Source: Bremerella sp. JC817
GTDB taxonomy: Bacteria; Planctomycetota; Planctomycetia; Pirellulales; Pirellulaceae
DNA: 64,000 nucleotides
NCBI RefSeq assembly: GCF_040718835.1
Contig: NZ_JBFEFG010000241.1
Span: forward strand, 1 to 64,000
Direction of reading: 5' to 3'
Part shown: piece after piece, positions 1 to 9,598 of the stretch
Position numbering within the stretch: the stretch's first letter is position 1
Layout: every line of letters starts with the position of its first letter
Made by a program: the position numbers and the translations under genes
The notes under the pieces: generated by a model
Told to the model about the DNA's origin: nothing
The model's database searches: none
Seen by the model: only the letters and a program-made list of their open reading frames with translations

Positions 1-44
<44 letters not shown>

Positions 45-46
45 AA

Positions 47-91
47 ACTTTTGGTTCAAGTGGTTTTCACGAACCCAACGAACCCAAAAGT
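47..91 (+). other. Stem-loop directly after the 16S 3' end
   Basis: Bases 47-57 (ACTTTTGGTTC) pair with 80-91 (GAACCCAAAAGT) with one bulged C at 83, and GTG 60-62 can pair with CAC 68-70 inside. It begins about 8 bases after the mature 16S end. It may be a 3' processing signal or a protective stem; the function is inferred only from position. Confidence 0.5.
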
Positions 92-143
92 GGGACGACC
101 ACCGATCACTCAAGCAAGTCACTACCTTATTTATATTGAAATG

Positions 144-177
144 CCTCTTAGAGCTTCACCGCTCTAAGAGGTTTTTT
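144..177 (+). terminator. Intrinsic terminator of the 16S rRNA transcript
   Basis: A perfect 11-bp stem (CCTCTTAGAGC 144-154 with GCTCTAAGAGG 161-171), a 6-base loop and a T6 tract at 172-177. It closes the rRNA transcription unit with no 23S or 5S gene inside it. The 262 bases from here to 439 hold no gene that I can support. Confidence 0.9.
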
Positions 178-439
178 CATGCGCGCTGCGTAGCAAATCA
201 GTGTCGCAATACAGACGGAACATCTCGGGCTCGCTCGTCGACCAGACCATTGGTTGGCCTGTCCATATCTCGCCTGGTCTTCTGGCGGTAATTCGGATTC
301 TGAATAACCGGCATATCCGATACGACAACACCCTGCCCCATTCGCGGAAGTTGACCCTTCTGCAGCTTTGATTAGGGTGGAGATAGATCTTTGATCATTC
401 ACTCCCCCATCGATGATTCGCTTTTTCTGAGGTTCTCGG

Positions 440-610
440 ATGCGAAACGCATTTATTCTTGTATCGGCCGGTCTGCTGACCGTCGCTTCGCTCCTTTTGG
501 TTCCCCCAACGATCACGCCTGATCGGTCGGCTGAAATTCAAGATCAGCCAACGGAAGTGGCAGCTCGGTACCACTACCGCAATCGTCGCGGCAAGATTTA
601 TCGCCGATAG
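440..610 (+). CDS. Small secreted or membrane-anchored basic peptide (56 aa)
   Basis: A short frame of ATG plus 55 codons ending in TAG, with a TGAGG ribosome-binding site at 428-432, 7 bases before the ATG. Residues 4-22 are hydrophobic (AFILVSAGLLTVASLLLV), fitting a signal peptide or single membrane anchor. The C-terminus is strongly basic and aromatic (ARYHYRNRRGKIYRR). No family is recognised. It stands alone between the 16S terminator and the convergent porin gene. Coding nature is inferred from the RBS, the hydrophobic start and the clean frame; the function is unknown. Confidence 0.55.
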   Translation: MRNAFILVSAGLLTVASLLLVPPTITPDRSAEIQDQPTEVAARYHYRNRRGKIYRR

Positions 611-619
611 ATTGGTTTT

Positions 620-1975
620 CTAGAGAGCGATTTCAAATCGCAGTCCAATTGCCAGACAGTCTCGGGCATCCACTCCGCCTGGGTTGGCAATGAATTGGAA
701 GTCAGGCTGCAAAACAATCGAGTCCGTTAGCTGGCAAAGATAATAGAGCTCGACGACCGATTCGTAGGTATGTCCTGAAATCTCATGAATGGTGGGCCCC
801 CATTGGGTATAGGCCCACCCCAGGCCGATGTAATCTTCGTCGCGTCCCTCGAAGAATCCCTTGTAGTTCAGACCGCAGCCGTAATATCGGTTGATTTCGT
901 TGTACTGCTCAGGGGCCCAGCCCAGTTGGAAGAACAAACCCAAACCCTGATCCGTTTCTGGGTCGTTCCCTTCTCGGAAGACCAACTGGTCGAACGCCAT
1001 ATAGAAGCCATGATTTCCCTGGCGAGTTTCGCCGCTGCCATCGACATGCTCGACTTCGCCTGAATGTCGCCAGGCACCAAAGCGATAAACTCCGGTTAAC
1101 TGCCCTTCTGCTCCGAAACGAGGTTCCCAGGCCGCCTCAAAAATCGCGAAGTGGCCATATTTCCCGAGTTCGTTAAGGCCCCAGGTTCCTCCGCGCGGAT
1201 TTCCGTCGTAGATGCCACCTTTCAGCAGCAAGGAATCAGACCAACGAGCAAATCCGGCGATGCCCATCCCAGGGGTCGGAAAAGTTGGCATCGGAACGTT
1301 AGGAATCACACCGAACGAAGATCCAACGAAATCGCCCGCCAGATCGAGGGCACAAAAGTCGGCGTTGGCGTCTTGCTTACCAATCTTGAACCAGACGTCT
1401 CCCTCGCCGAATTCCTGCATCCACCAGTATTCACTGATCTGCGTGAAAGGATCGGCGTCGAGGTTACTCAGCGTCTGATAGTCGCCCACGTAATCGGTCG
1501 TGATGCTGCGGCCGTGATTGTTCTCGCCGTAGATGAAGAAGGTACCTCCTTCAATCCCGACCGCTTCGTTCATGTCGATGCTGAAGACAATATCGATGTT
1601 GCCACGGTAGGCCGTCGCGCCACTCGTCTTAATGCCACCATGGGCATTGTTGAAGACCTCGCCGGTGTAGATGTACTCACCGGTGACTGATTGTTTTGGT
1701 CCCAGCACATGAAACCACTCACCAAACAGCGTTCCTCCCCAAGGCTCGAGTTCTTCTTTCTCGATCTGCGCCTCAGAGGCTAACAACTCATCGGGGCCAC
1801 CGCTGGGTCCGCGCAACTCCGGCACCACCAAAGGATGATGTTGAGTCTCCATTGGCGCATCATTCGGTGCGATCCCAGGTTCTGGATAACCTTGGAATCG
1901 TGCTGCTTCTGCGCGATCAATGACTACTAAGAAAATAGCGATTAAGAGACTGATTACCTGCCCGAATCGAATCAT
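620..1975 (-). CDS. OprB-family carbohydrate-selective outer-membrane porin
   Basis: 451 aa from ATG 1975; a GTG 45 bases upstream (2020) is possible but adds a polar leader before the hydrophobic segment, so the ATG start is preferred. Residues 2-23 form a signal peptide ending in the Ala-rich RAEA region. The mature chain is rich in aromatic, Gly and Asp beta-strand pattern and carries OprB-like stretches: the GEYIYTGEVFNNAHGG region, WMQEFGEGDVWFKIGKQDAN, and a C-terminal strand ending in Leu (AIGLRFEIAL). In OprB relatives the beta-barrel lets sugars cross the outer membrane. It is convergent with the small peptide gene and divergent from the chemotaxis gene. The substrate cannot be read from sequence. 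Confidence 0.85.
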   Translation of the reverse strand: MIRFGQVISLLIAIFLVVIDRAEAARFQGYPEPGIAPNDAPMETQHHPLVVPELRGPSGGPDELLASEAQIEKEELEPWGGTLFGEWFHVLGPKQSVTGEYIYTGEVFNNAHGGIKTSGATAYRGNIDIVFSIDMNEAVGIEGGTFFIYGENNHGRSITTDYVGDYQTLSNLDADPFTQISEYWWMQEFGEGDVWFKIGKQDANADFCALDLAGDFVGSSFGVIPNVPMPTFPTPGMGIAGFARWSDSLLLKGGIYDGNPRGGTWGLNELGKYGHFAIFEAAWEPRFGAEGQLTGVYRFGAWRHSGEVEHVDGSGETRQGNHGFYMAFDQLVFREGNDPETDQGLGLFFQLGWAPEQYNEINRYYGCGLNYKGFFEGRDEDYIGLGWAYTQWGPTIHEISGHTYESVVELYYLCQLTDSIVLQPDFQFIANPGGVDARDCLAIGLRFEIAL

Positions 1976-2238
1976 CCGTGATTGCCAACCTTCTGGGGTT
2001 AAGAGGTGGTTCCGTCGCACGTTTCATCGGTTGCCAAGCAGGTACTAGTGGGCTGCGGCAGTCCGCAATTCAACGCTTAGATGGGGGCGAATTTCGTCCC
2101 AAGAACAGGTCATTTCGATTAGAGCGGCGAATCGGTTTCGCGACGTCAAACAGTGCTAAATAACAGCCTATGCTTCCTCGATCATCTAGATCGAATCACA
2201 ACATACATCATGTTCGTTATTGTAATTCGGTGGGGCAA

Positions 2239-4362
2239 ATGAGTACTGAACAGATGCAAATTCAGCGATCGACCTGGTGGGGATGGGTGAATTCAAGAGT
2301 CGGCGCCAAGCTTGGCATTGGCTTCCTGGTGATGGGCCTGCTAGTGCTCTCATGTGCAGCCACCGGCGCCTATGTCGTTCACTGCTACGACCATTCACTC
2401 GACTACCTGATCAGCAATGGCTGGCAAGCAAACTCTGGCGCAACGCAAGGGATCTTGGGTGTTCGCTCACAAATGTTGGCGGTCGAAAACATTCGCCAAG
2501 GCTTCGATCGTGAAGAGAATCTCGCGTTGATCACCACCTCTCGCGAAACATCACAGCAAGCATTTGTCGAGATCATGGAGTCCGGCCTGATTGATAGCGA
2601 GCATTCCGAGCGACTTCAGAAGCAATTCGTTGAGTACAACTCCTCGCTCGACAACTTGCTTTCCCTGTACACTGACATGGATGCCAAACGAACCTTGCTG
2701 CGGGATCATTCGAATCATTTCGTGAAAGTTGGCGAATTGGTAGAAACTCTCGGAGATTCCGCGGTCGAAGAGCTGGAACAAAACCCGGACAAACCGTTTA
2801 CCTGGAATGATGGGATTGCTCAAAAGTGGGAAGCTGCTGACGGAGGGATGGAAGCATCGATCGGCTTCCTGACGCAGCTGTTCTACCTCGAACAAATTAT
2901 CGCTGGTCGTAATATCGCAGAGTCCAAGGTCGATTTGGATGCCGCTCGTAAATTTCATGAAGAAGCGATGCAAGGCATGCTGGCCTCAGGCAGCTTCGAC
3001 GTTCCTTTCCAGTCGGAAGAGTTCCCCCAGTACAACTCCCAAACCTACTCCGAAGTCTACCGACAGCTCTTCCGCGAACAATCTCGCCTTTCCGACGACT
3101 TTATTGCCAGTCTTTCGCAATATCGCCAAGCAGCCAAGGATTATCAGCAGATCGCTTCAACCTTAGTCGCTCATGTGGAAGAACTCGGGGACGATGCTCA
3201 GCGTGCCGTCGATTCGACGATGGCCAGTGTTGACTCCAATCGTCAATTCGCGGTGATCTCACTTTCGATGGTCACAATTGTCGCCTTGATCATTGGCGTC
3301 GCCTTTGGCGTGATCTGTACCCGTTCGATCGCGACTCCGCTCCGCCGAACCGTGGACATGCTTCGTGACATTGCCGCAGGCGAAGGGGACCTCACCCGAC
3401 GACTGCATGTTTCGGGCACCGACGAAATCGCTCAGCTCGCCAAGGGCTTCAATCAATTTGTCGAGAAGCTTCAGCACTTGATCCGCCACATCGCACAAAA
3501 TGCAACCTCGATTCAGACGTCAGCGACTTCACTGGATAGCGCTGCCTCGTCGTTGATTGATGGTGCTCGGCAAACGACCAGCGAATCTACCCAGGTGCGC
3601 ACATCTTCCAACGAAATGGAAGTGGGCCTGGGAAGTGTTTCGTCGGCAACAACGGTCATGTCGAGCAATATCCAGACGATCGCCTCGTCATTGCAAGAGA
3701 TGACGAAAACGATCGACGAGATCGCGCGCAACTCGGAACGTGCTGCGTCAAGCATGACCAAGACATCGAACCTGGCAACCGCCAGCAATGCCAAGATAGA
3801 TACGCTGGGCAGCGCTGCGGAAGATATTGGTTCTGTGATTCAGCAAGTCGAAGACATCGCCGAGCAAACCAATTTACTCGCGTTGAACGCCACGATCGAA
3901 GCGGCTCGGGCCGGGGAAGCGGGCAAGGGTTTCGCTGTCGTGGCCACTGAAGTGAAAGAACTCGCTCGGCAAACGGCCGGAGCGATCGATAGTATTCGCG
4001 AGAAAGTGCTACACATTCAAAACTCGTCGTCCGAAGCGATGAGCGCCATCGGCGAAATGAACGCGATGATCAGCGATGTCACGCAGCTCGCCACGACAAT
4101 TGCTTCAGCGGTCGAAGAGCAGAATATCGTGACCCGCAGCATCTCGGACAACGTTACCAACGCGTCCGAGATGACCAAGACGGTCGTTTCGACGATCGAA
4201 GGATCGCGAGAACAAAGCGAACGGATCACCAATGGCATCATCCATGTCGATCAGATCGCTCAAGACACTTATCGCAACGCCGAACAGAATCGTACGACCG
4301 CTTCCAGCGTTGCTCAGCTCACGCACGAACTGCAAGGTTTGCTGGGACAGTTCAAGGTTTAA
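2239..4362 (+). CDS. Methyl-accepting chemotaxis protein
   Basis: 707 aa from ATG 2239, preceded by GGTGGGG at 2230-2235; the frame is open from 2170 but the extra residues are polar and unlike an MCP start. Layout: short cytoplasmic tail, TM1 about 24-46, a helical periplasmic sensor of about 290 residues without a recognised Cache fold, TM2 about 337-362, HAMP about 362-415, then a long coiled-coil signalling domain. The conserved hairpin tip is clear at about 536-575 ([20 protein letters not shown]). There is no CheR-binding pentapeptide; the protein ends LLGQFKV. The role is to sense a periplasmic ligand and control CheA. Its stop codon overlaps that of the convergent sulfatase. Confidence 0.93.
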   Translation: MSTEQMQIQRSTWWGWVNSRVGAKLGIGFLVMGLLVLSCAATGAYVVHCYDHSLDYLISNGWQANSGATQGILGVRSQMLAVENIRQGFDREENLALITTSRETSQQAFVEIMESGLIDSEHSERLQKQFVEYNSSLDNLLSLYTDMDAKRTLLRDHSNHFVKVGELVETLGDSAVEELEQNPDKPFTWNDGIAQKWEAADGGMEASIGFLTQLFYLEQIIAGRNIAESKVDLDAARKFHEEAMQGMLASGSFDVPFQSEEFPQYNSQTYSEVYRQLFREQSRLSDDFIASLSQYRQAAKDYQQIASTLVAHVEELGDDAQRAVDSTMASVDSNRQFAVISLSMVTIVALIIGVAFGVICTRSIATPLRRTVDMLRDIAAGEGDLTRRLHVSGTDEIAQLAKGFNQFVEKLQHLIRHIAQNATSIQTSATSLDSAASSLIDGARQTTSESTQVRTSSNEMEVGLGSVSSATTVMSSNIQTIASSLQEMTKTIDEIARNSERAASSMTKTSNLATASNAKIDTLGSAAEDIGSVIQQVEDIAEQTNLLALNATIEAARAGEAGKGFAVVATEVKELARQTAGAIDSIREKVLHIQNSSSEAMSAIGEMNAMISDVTQLATTIASAVEEQNIVTRSISDNVTNASEMTKTVVSTIEGSREQSERITNGIIHVDQIAQDTYRNAEQNRTTASSVAQLTHELQGLLGQFKV

Positions 4363-5879
4363 TCCTGCGGCATTACTTTCACCTGGCGATCGTTCGGAAC
4401 TTTCCCGCCAGGAGTGCATCGGCCATTCTCGACCTGCTGCTGAAGCAGGTCGAGAAGCTGTTTCACTTTCTCAGGGTGTTCCGCGACCAGGTTTTCTTGT
4501 TCGGCCGGATCGGCTGCCAGGTTATAGAGCTGCAGATCTGGCAAACCTTGTTTCCGGGCAATGTTCTCTTTCGGTGCACTCCAACCACCACTGCCGGAGG
4601 CGAGCAGCAGTTTCCAGTTTCCCTGGCGAATGGCGAAATGGCCTGAGATCGAATGGCTCACCAGCGTCTCTCGTCCGTTTGAATCTTTGCCTTGGAATAG
4701 CGGCACCAGGCTATAGCCATCTTCACCTCCGGTCGTTTGGCGTTCTTGCTGCGTGATTGCCTCCAGCGTCGGATAGATATCGGTGAGGCACGCCAGCGAT
4801 TGGGTTTTGGTGCCTGGTTCAATGTGCCCAGGCCATCGGACGAGCAACGGCACGCGGTGACCACCTTCGTATAGATCGGCCTTGTGACCACGATAACCGG
4901 CGCTGGGGTCGTGCCCTTTTTCTTTCAGCACGGGGAAGTTTGCCTGGGGCGAGCAACCGTTATCACTGGTGAAGAAGACAATCGTGTTCTCTTCGATCCC
5001 TTGCTCCTTCAGCGTATCCAAAAGCTGTCCCATGTGATGATCGACTTGCATGACGAAGTCACCATAGGGATTCAAACCGCTCGCGTCACGAAACGGCGGT
5101 AGCGGCACGATCGGCGTGTGTGGCGCTGGCAGTGGCAAATAAAGAAAGAAAGGTTTGTCACGATTTGCTTCCAAGGTCCGCTCTTGCACGTAAGCGATCG
5201 ACTTGTCGAACAGATGCGGCAAGACCTGTTCGATCTCGAAGTCAGGTGCGATCGGTCCTTTGCGATACCAGCCATAAGCATCTTCTTCCCGCGTCACACC
5301 TTCTTCGCGCGTCGGAATGGCCGTTGGCTTGCCCGTTTCTACCCAAACGTACGGAGGCATGTCGAGCGAGCCACAATGCCCGTAGTAGTAATCGAAGCCA
5401 TTGATATCTGGCCCATTCTTCACTGGCTTGCTGAAATCGATTCCGTCTTTCGTTTTGTGCCAGTCCCAACCGAGGTGCCATTTGCCAATCATGGCTGTGT
5501 GATAACCTGCCTGCCGCATGAGATGCCCCAGCGTTGGCCGATCGGCAGGAATCAAATGCGGACTGGTTCCTCCCAGCACGCCGTTAGCCAGCTTCGATCG
5601 CCAGTTGTAACGGCCTGTCAGCAGACCATAACGGGTTGGCGTACAAACAGAGCTGGGCGTATGCGCGTCGAAAAAGGTCAATCCCTCGCTTGCGAGTCGA
5701 TCGAGCCGCGGCGTCTTGATCTGGCACTGAGGATTGGTCGCCGAGAGGTCGCCCAGGCCCATGTCGTCTGCCATCACCACGATGACATTTGGCAAACGCT
5801 CGGCATTTGGCTCTGTGGCGGTACCCGTTGAGCTCAAAAGGATCAGCAGCAATGTACTGGCTAAAAATCGCATCGACAT
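4359..5879 (-). CDS. Secreted sulfatase (formylglycine-dependent)
   Basis: 506 aa from ATG 5879; another ATG lies two codons later, and an upstream GTG (5954) would place a polar stretch before the signal peptide. Residues 3-20 are a signal peptide. Metal ligands sit in MADDMGLGD (about 36-44), the formylglycine site is Cys79 in CTPTR, and the second signature is [13 protein letters not shown]. The C-terminal part has the usual arylsulfatase tail ([14 protein letters not shown]). Cys79 must be oxidised by a maturase not in this window. Such enzymes hydrolyse sulfate esters, in planctomycetes often of algal polysaccharides; the actual substrate is unknown. It overlaps the chemotaxis gene tail to tail by 4 bases. 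Confidence 0.93.
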   Translation of the reverse strand: MSMRFLASTLLLILLSSTGTATEPNAERLPNVIVVMADDMGLGDLSATNPQCQIKTPRLDRLASEGLTFFDAHTPSSVCTPTRYGLLTGRYNWRSKLANGVLGGTSPHLIPADRPTLGHLMRQAGYHTAMIGKWHLGWDWHKTKDGIDFSKPVKNGPDINGFDYYYGHCGSLDMPPYVWVETGKPTAIPTREEGVTREEDAYGWYRKGPIAPDFEIEQVLPHLFDKSIAYVQERTLEANRDKPFFLYLPLPAPHTPIVPLPPFRDASGLNPYGDFVMQVDHHMGQLLDTLKEQGIEENTIVFFTSDNGCSPQANFPVLKEKGHDPSAGYRGHKADLYEGGHRVPLLVRWPGHIEPGTKTQSLACLTDIYPTLEAITQQERQTTGGEDGYSLVPLFQGKDSNGRETLVSHSISGHFAIRQGNWKLLLASGSGGWSAPKENIARKQGLPDLQLYNLAADPAEQENLVAEHPEKVKQLLDLLQQQVENGRCTPGGKVPNDRQVKVMPQD

Positions 5880-6159
5880 GACGAGTCTCTCTGGAGATTT
5901 AGGCGGGAATTGAGGAAGGAAATCTATCCTAACCCACCAGGATTCGCTCTGCACCCATCCATGATTCTTGACTTGATGATGATCTCATTTTTTCCGATTT
6001 CTTGGTGACATGTTTATGTGCCGTTTACGCGAAAAAATACATGCGAATTCATCTAATGCAGGACAATTAGCTTCGTATTTTGATTGTCATTTATATAGAT
6101 TCGCGCGATAATCAAACCTTCCGATACGGAGCCACACTTATCGCACAAGGAGCACAGAC

Positions 6160-7425
6160 ATGCGGCAAATCTGGGGTGCATGGGGACTTTTCTTGACGGC
6201 TTTGATCGCGTTTCCGGTATGGGCTCAAGAGCCAGAGGAACCGATCGACATTGACCAGCAGGCAACGCACGAGCAGACTCGGCTCATCGAGATTCCGAAG
6301 GAAACCCCGGTGAATGCCTTCTGCCTGAATGCCAAGGGACAGATTCTTGCGGCTTGTGGAATTGGCCCAGGCCAGGTCATGGTGCTGGACGCCAACGGTG
6401 AAAAACTCTCTTCGTGGGAAGTTTCCATCAAACCCGAAGCAATCAACTCGGCCGCCGACGGGACCATCCTGGTTGCCGGTCATGGCAAAATGCTGCGATT
6501 CTCGCCTGAGGGCAAGCTGCTCAAAGAAGCAGACGCTCCCCATGCAGCGGCCCTCGCCGAGCATGAAGACGAACTTCGCAAACAAGCCGAAGAACAGGTC
6601 AATCGCCCGCCCGTATCGCTGGAATCGATTATCTCGGCCTACAAAGGGATGATTACCCAGCTCGAAGAAAAACAGAAGACGGAAGAACTGAACGAACAGG
6701 AAATCCGCTTGCTGCAGATCTTGCCCGAAAACATCAAGAACTTCGAAGAGCAACAAAAGGCCCAGGAAGAAGCTCAGGCCAAAGCGGGTGAAGACAAAAA
6801 TAAGCCTGACAACTCGGCCGAAATCGAAAAAGTCTTGCAGTCACTTAAGGTGAGTAAACTGCGGGTTGCTTCGATCAGCACCGATGGTAAGAACGTCTAC
6901 CTGGCAACACCTTCCTCCGTGGGTTATACCTTCGACGTATGGCAAACCAACGTCGACTTCGCCGAACCGAAGCTAGTGGTAAAAGAACTTCGTGGTTGCT
7001 GCGGACACATGGACGTTCAGGCCTGTGCCTCCGGAATCTACGTTGCTGAAAACGCTCGCCATCGCGTGGCCTGCTTCGAGCCTTCCGGCGAAATGTTGAC
7101 GAGCTGGGGTAAGCGAGATCGCACCGGCGCCGACGGCTTCACCAGCTGCTGTAATCCGATGAACGTTTGCTTCGACAAAGCTGGCGACGTCTACACTGCC
7201 GAATCGAACACCGGTCGTATCAAGCGATTCGCTGCCGATGGCACGTTCAAGGAATACATCGGCGACGTCAAGCTCGTTCCTGGTTGCAAGAACGTCTCGA
7301 TCGCCATTTCGCCTGACAACGATTCGGTCTACATGCTCGACATCACGCGAAACCATATTGTGTTGATGCAGCGTAAGGCACCTTCGGCCGAAACCACCAA
7401 GGTGGAAGCGACCAAAGAAACCTAA
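6160..7425 (+). CDS. Exported NHL-type beta-propeller protein with coiled-coil insert
   Basis: 421 aa; the ATG has an AAGGAG site at 6147-6152, 7 bases upstream. Residues 1-22 are a signal peptide ending VWAQ. Propeller blades are seen as repeated 'aspartate-glycine, valine, heat-like' strands (for example VMVLDANGEKLSSWE, VACFEPSGEMLTSWG, IKRFAADGTFKEYIG). Residues about 125-225 form a charged, Glu/Lys/Gln-rich helical insert that splits the propeller. Paired cysteines are striking: GCCGHMD and FTSCCNPMNVC. A role as a periplasmic scaffold or metal/redox protein is possible but unproved. It leads a same-strand run with the PhnD-like and PQQ-like genes (57 bases to the next start). Confidence 0.75.
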   Translation: MRQIWGAWGLFLTALIAFPVWAQEPEEPIDIDQQATHEQTRLIEIPKETPVNAFCLNAKGQILAACGIGPGQVMVLDANGEKLSSWEVSIKPEAINSAADGTILVAGHGKMLRFSPEGKLLKEADAPHAAALAEHEDELRKQAEEQVNRPPVSLESIISAYKGMITQLEEKQKTEELNEQEIRLLQILPENIKNFEEQQKAQEEAQAKAGEDKNKPDNSAEIEKVLQSLKVSKLRVASISTDGKNVYLATPSSVGYTFDVWQTNVDFAEPKLVVKELRGCCGHMDVQACASGIYVAENARHRVACFEPSGEMLTSWGKRDRTGADGFTSCCNPMNVCFDKAGDVYTAESNTGRIKRFAADGTFKEYIGDVKLVPGCKNVSIAISPDNDSVYMLDITRNHIVLMQRKAPSAETTKVEATKET

Positions 7426-7482
7426 TCGCCTCGGTGCGATTCTCCTTTCGATCTACGAATGACTTCTCTCAGGAGAAACTCA

Positions 7483-8349
7483 ATGCGTCTATTTACCCGC
7501 CAGGCATCGCTCTTCGGAGCGATGCTGCTGGCCGTTATCTCTGCGACGATCCTCTATGCGGAAGAAAAGCCGCTGACGATGGTGGTCATGGATCCGCTGG
7601 CCGCTCCCCTTTCCTGCCCTTGCGTGGAAGGTTACGCCCAGCGGAAGTATGAAGCCCTGGAAGCGTTCCTTGAAAAGCAAATGGGCCAATCGGTGCATCT
7701 GCTCTTCACCGAGTCGCTGGAAACGCTGAAGCCGGAAGACCTGGCAGGCGGAACCATCGACGTCGTGATCGGCAAGGATTCGGTCGTGCGATACGACACG
7801 AAGCAGAAAGGCCTGTCGGCAACTGCCCTCGCGCGACTGACCGACAAGACTGGTTCGACCACGCAGTATGGCATGATCGTGGTTCCCAAGGACGACCCGG
7901 CCCAGAAGCCTGCCGACCTGAAGGGATACCAGATCTACTTCGGTGCGATCGATGCCGCCGAGAAACATGAAGCCGCCATCGAACTGCTGACCAAGGCAGG
8001 CATCACATTGCCAGAGACCTTAGAGATCTCTCAGGCCTGTAGCGATGGTGCCTGTAAGATCCTCGAGCTGGAAGGCCCGACGAAAGGGGCCGCTGTCATC
8101 TCGAGCTATGCCGCGCCTCTTTTGGAAGGCTGTGGCACGATCAAGAAGGGTGACTTGCGTGTGATTGGCAAGACGAAGACCGTTCCATTCGTGACCGCCT
8201 TCGCCACGGACAATCTTTCGCCAAAACAACAGAAGCAGGTTCACGACGCCCTGATGATGGTCGCCACGGAACCTGAACTTTGTTCGCAGCTGGAAACGCT
8301 CGTCGGCTTCGTGCCGGTCGAGGAAGAAGATGCTGCAAAAAAAAAGTAG
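7483..8349 (+). CDS. PhnD-like substrate-binding protein, exported
   Basis: 288 aa from ATG 7483, chosen because AGGAG (7471-7475) lies 7 bases upstream; the frame opens at 7459. Residues 1-26 are a signal peptide ending LYAEE. The rest matches the PhnD/SsuA-like periplasmic binding fold: LTMVVMDPLAAPLS start, KYEALEAFLEKQ, DVVIGKDSVVRYD, and 'PADLKGYQIYFGAIDAAE' in the hinge region. It is Cys-rich for this fold (CPC near the mature start, ACSDGAC, GCG). No permease or ATPase is nearby, so a lone import role is doubtful. The gene ends in an A9 run, AAG and TAG, where the next frame continues without its own good start. Confidence 0.8.
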   Translation: MRLFTRQASLFGAMLLAVISATILYAEEKPLTMVVMDPLAAPLSCPCVEGYAQRKYEALEAFLEKQMGQSVHLLFTESLETLKPEDLAGGTIDVVIGKDSVVRYDTKQKGLSATALARLTDKTGSTTQYGMIVVPKDDPAQKPADLKGYQIYFGAIDAAEKHEAAIELLTKAGITLPETLEISQACSDGACKILELEGPTKGAAVISSYAAPLLEGCGTIKKGDLRVIGKTKTVPFVTAFATDNLSPKQQKQVHDALMMVATEPELCSQLETLVGFVPVEEEDAAKKK

Positions 8350-9524
8350 CTGAGGTCTCTTCCCCAGCTTGGAATGGTTGGCGCGGCCCGGGTCGTGATG
8401 GCCATTACCCGCGATTGCCCGCTTCGTTTCCGGCAGAACCGCAATCGCTTTGGACCACCGTGCTTCCCAGTGCTGGACTGGGAGGCATTGCCGCGAACGA
8501 CCAGTTTGTGGTCGTCGGTCATCGTGACTTCGATGACTTTCAGGACATGTTCAGTTGCCTCGATGCCGCCACCGGCAAAACTCTTTGGCAACTGCAGTAC
8601 CTGGCGGTCGACAATCTCGACTACGGCCAGTCACCACGCAGCACGCCTACCATCGTTGATGATCGTGTGATCCTACTTGGTGCGATGGGTGATCTGCACT
8701 GCGTGGAGCTTGCCAGCGGTAAGATTCAGTGGAACATGAATCTGAAATCCCGCTTCGGGGCTGATGCCGATTTGCCGTGGGGTTACTGCGGATCTCCTTT
8801 GATCGTCGATGACAAAGTCATTGTGCAAACCGGCGGAAAAGAAGCCGCGCTCGTTGCTTTGGATATCGCCAGCGGTGAGGTCGCCTGGAAGACTGCCGGT
8901 GCCGCGCCATCGTATGGCTCGCTAATCGTGGCAACCTTAGGCAATCGTCGACAGATCGTCGGACACGACGCCACCACGCTCGGCGGATGGGATGCGACGA
9001 CCGGCGTTCGTCTATGGACGATCACACCAGAGATCGAAGGAGACTTCAACGTTCCTACGCCCGTCGTGGTGGACGACAAACTGTTGATCGCGACGGAGAA
9101 CAACGGGACTCGGCTGTATCAATTTCAGGCCGACGGCATGATCGATCCGGAGCCGGTCATGACCAACCGGAAGCTGACGCCCGACATGAGTTCGCCCGTA
9201 GTGGTGGGGAAGCGTGTCTTCTGTGTGAATCGGTTTCTGTACTGCTTGGACTTATCGCAAGACCTGAAAGAACTCTCGCGGCAGCGTGACAAAACGCTCG
9301 GCGACTATGCCGCCATCATCGCGGACGACAGTCACTTACTGGTGGTTGGCAACGGCGAACTGCTGCTGATTGATGCGACCGATGACGACTGCCCAATCGT
9401 TGGCCGTTTTGCTTTCAGTGCCGAAAAGATCGATGCCTTCTCGCATCCGGCGCTGGTCGGCGACCGGCTTTACCTGCGGAGCGGCGCGAGCCTCACTTGT
9501 TGGAAGCTTTCAAGCGATTCTTAA
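8280..9524 (+). CDS. PQQ-like beta-propeller (BamB/YWTD-like repeats), probably made as a fusion with the PhnD-like protein
   Basis: The frame is open from TTG 8280, but its first 25 codons overlap the upstream gene and look non-coding (Arg/Cys-rich). The conserved domain begins at about 8373 with NGWRGPGRDGHYP, the usual first strand of planctomycete PQQ-type propellers. Repeats such as FSCLDAATGKTLWQ, HCVELASGKIQWN and VALDIASGEVAWK mark the blades. Family members are exported, yet this frame has no signal peptide and no credible start codon near the domain, which supports expression through the -1 shift at 8340-8346; the joint product would be about 680 aa. A terminator follows 30 bases after the stop. 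Confidence 0.75.
   Translation: MFAAGNARRLRAGRGRRCCKKKVAEVSSPAWNGWRGPGRDGHYPRLPASFPAEPQSLWTTVLPSAGLGGIAANDQFVVVGHRDFDDFQDMFSCLDAATGKTLWQLQYLAVDNLDYGQSPRSTPTIVDDRVILLGAMGDLHCVELASGKIQWNMNLKSRFGADADLPWGYCGSPLIVDDKVIVQTGGKEAALVALDIASGEVAWKTAGAAPSYGSLIVATLGNRRQIVGHDATTLGGWDATTGVRLWTITPEIEGDFNVPTPVVVDDKLLIATENNGTRLYQFQADGMIDPEPVMTNRKLTPDMSSPVVVGKRVFCVNRFLYCLDLSQDLKELSRQRDKTLGDYAAIIADDSHLLVVGNGELLLIDATDDDCPIVGRFAFSAEKIDAFSHPALVGDRLYLRSGASLTCWKLSSDS
8320..8368 (+). other. Candidate -1 frameshift (or slippage) site: A AAA AAG + stop + stem-loop
   Basis: The PhnD-like frame ends GCA AAA AAA AAG TAG. The A9 run is 8337-8345 and the heptamer A AAA AAG (8340-8346) is in exactly the phase used by E. coli dnaX. 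A SD-like GAGGAAG lies at 8320-8326. Just after the stop, GCTGAGG (8349-8355) can pair with CCCCAGC (8362-8368) with one A-C mismatch and a 6-base loop. A -1 shift continues directly into the PQQ-propeller frame (KKVAEVSS...). The alternative explanation is a missing A in the sequence: an A10 run would fuse the genes outright. Confidence 0.6.
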
Positions 9525-9554
9525 CCACACCCACAAACCGATCCCTAATCGTGC

Positions 9555-9586
9555 CAAGGCCTCCGCGTGAATCGGAGGCCTTTTTT
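9555..9586 (+). terminator. Intrinsic terminator after the PQQ-propeller gene
   Basis: AAGGCCTCC (9556-9564) pairs with GGAGGCCTT (9574-9582), with a further G-C pair, a short loop and a T6 run from 9581. It ends the 6160-9524 transcription unit. The minus-strand side has no useful T tract. Confidence 0.88.
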
Positions 9587-9598
9587 ATTGGCAGCAGG

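Noticed and set aside
148..516. Minus-strand frame of 122 codons over the rRNA terminator
   Set aside because: It begins outside any promoter context, crosses the region of the small plus-strand gene, has no RBS and ends within the terminator hairpin.
178..2020. Search for a tRNA or 23S rRNA gene after the 16S
   Set aside because: No tRNA cloverleaf or 23S-like start is visible before the next protein genes.
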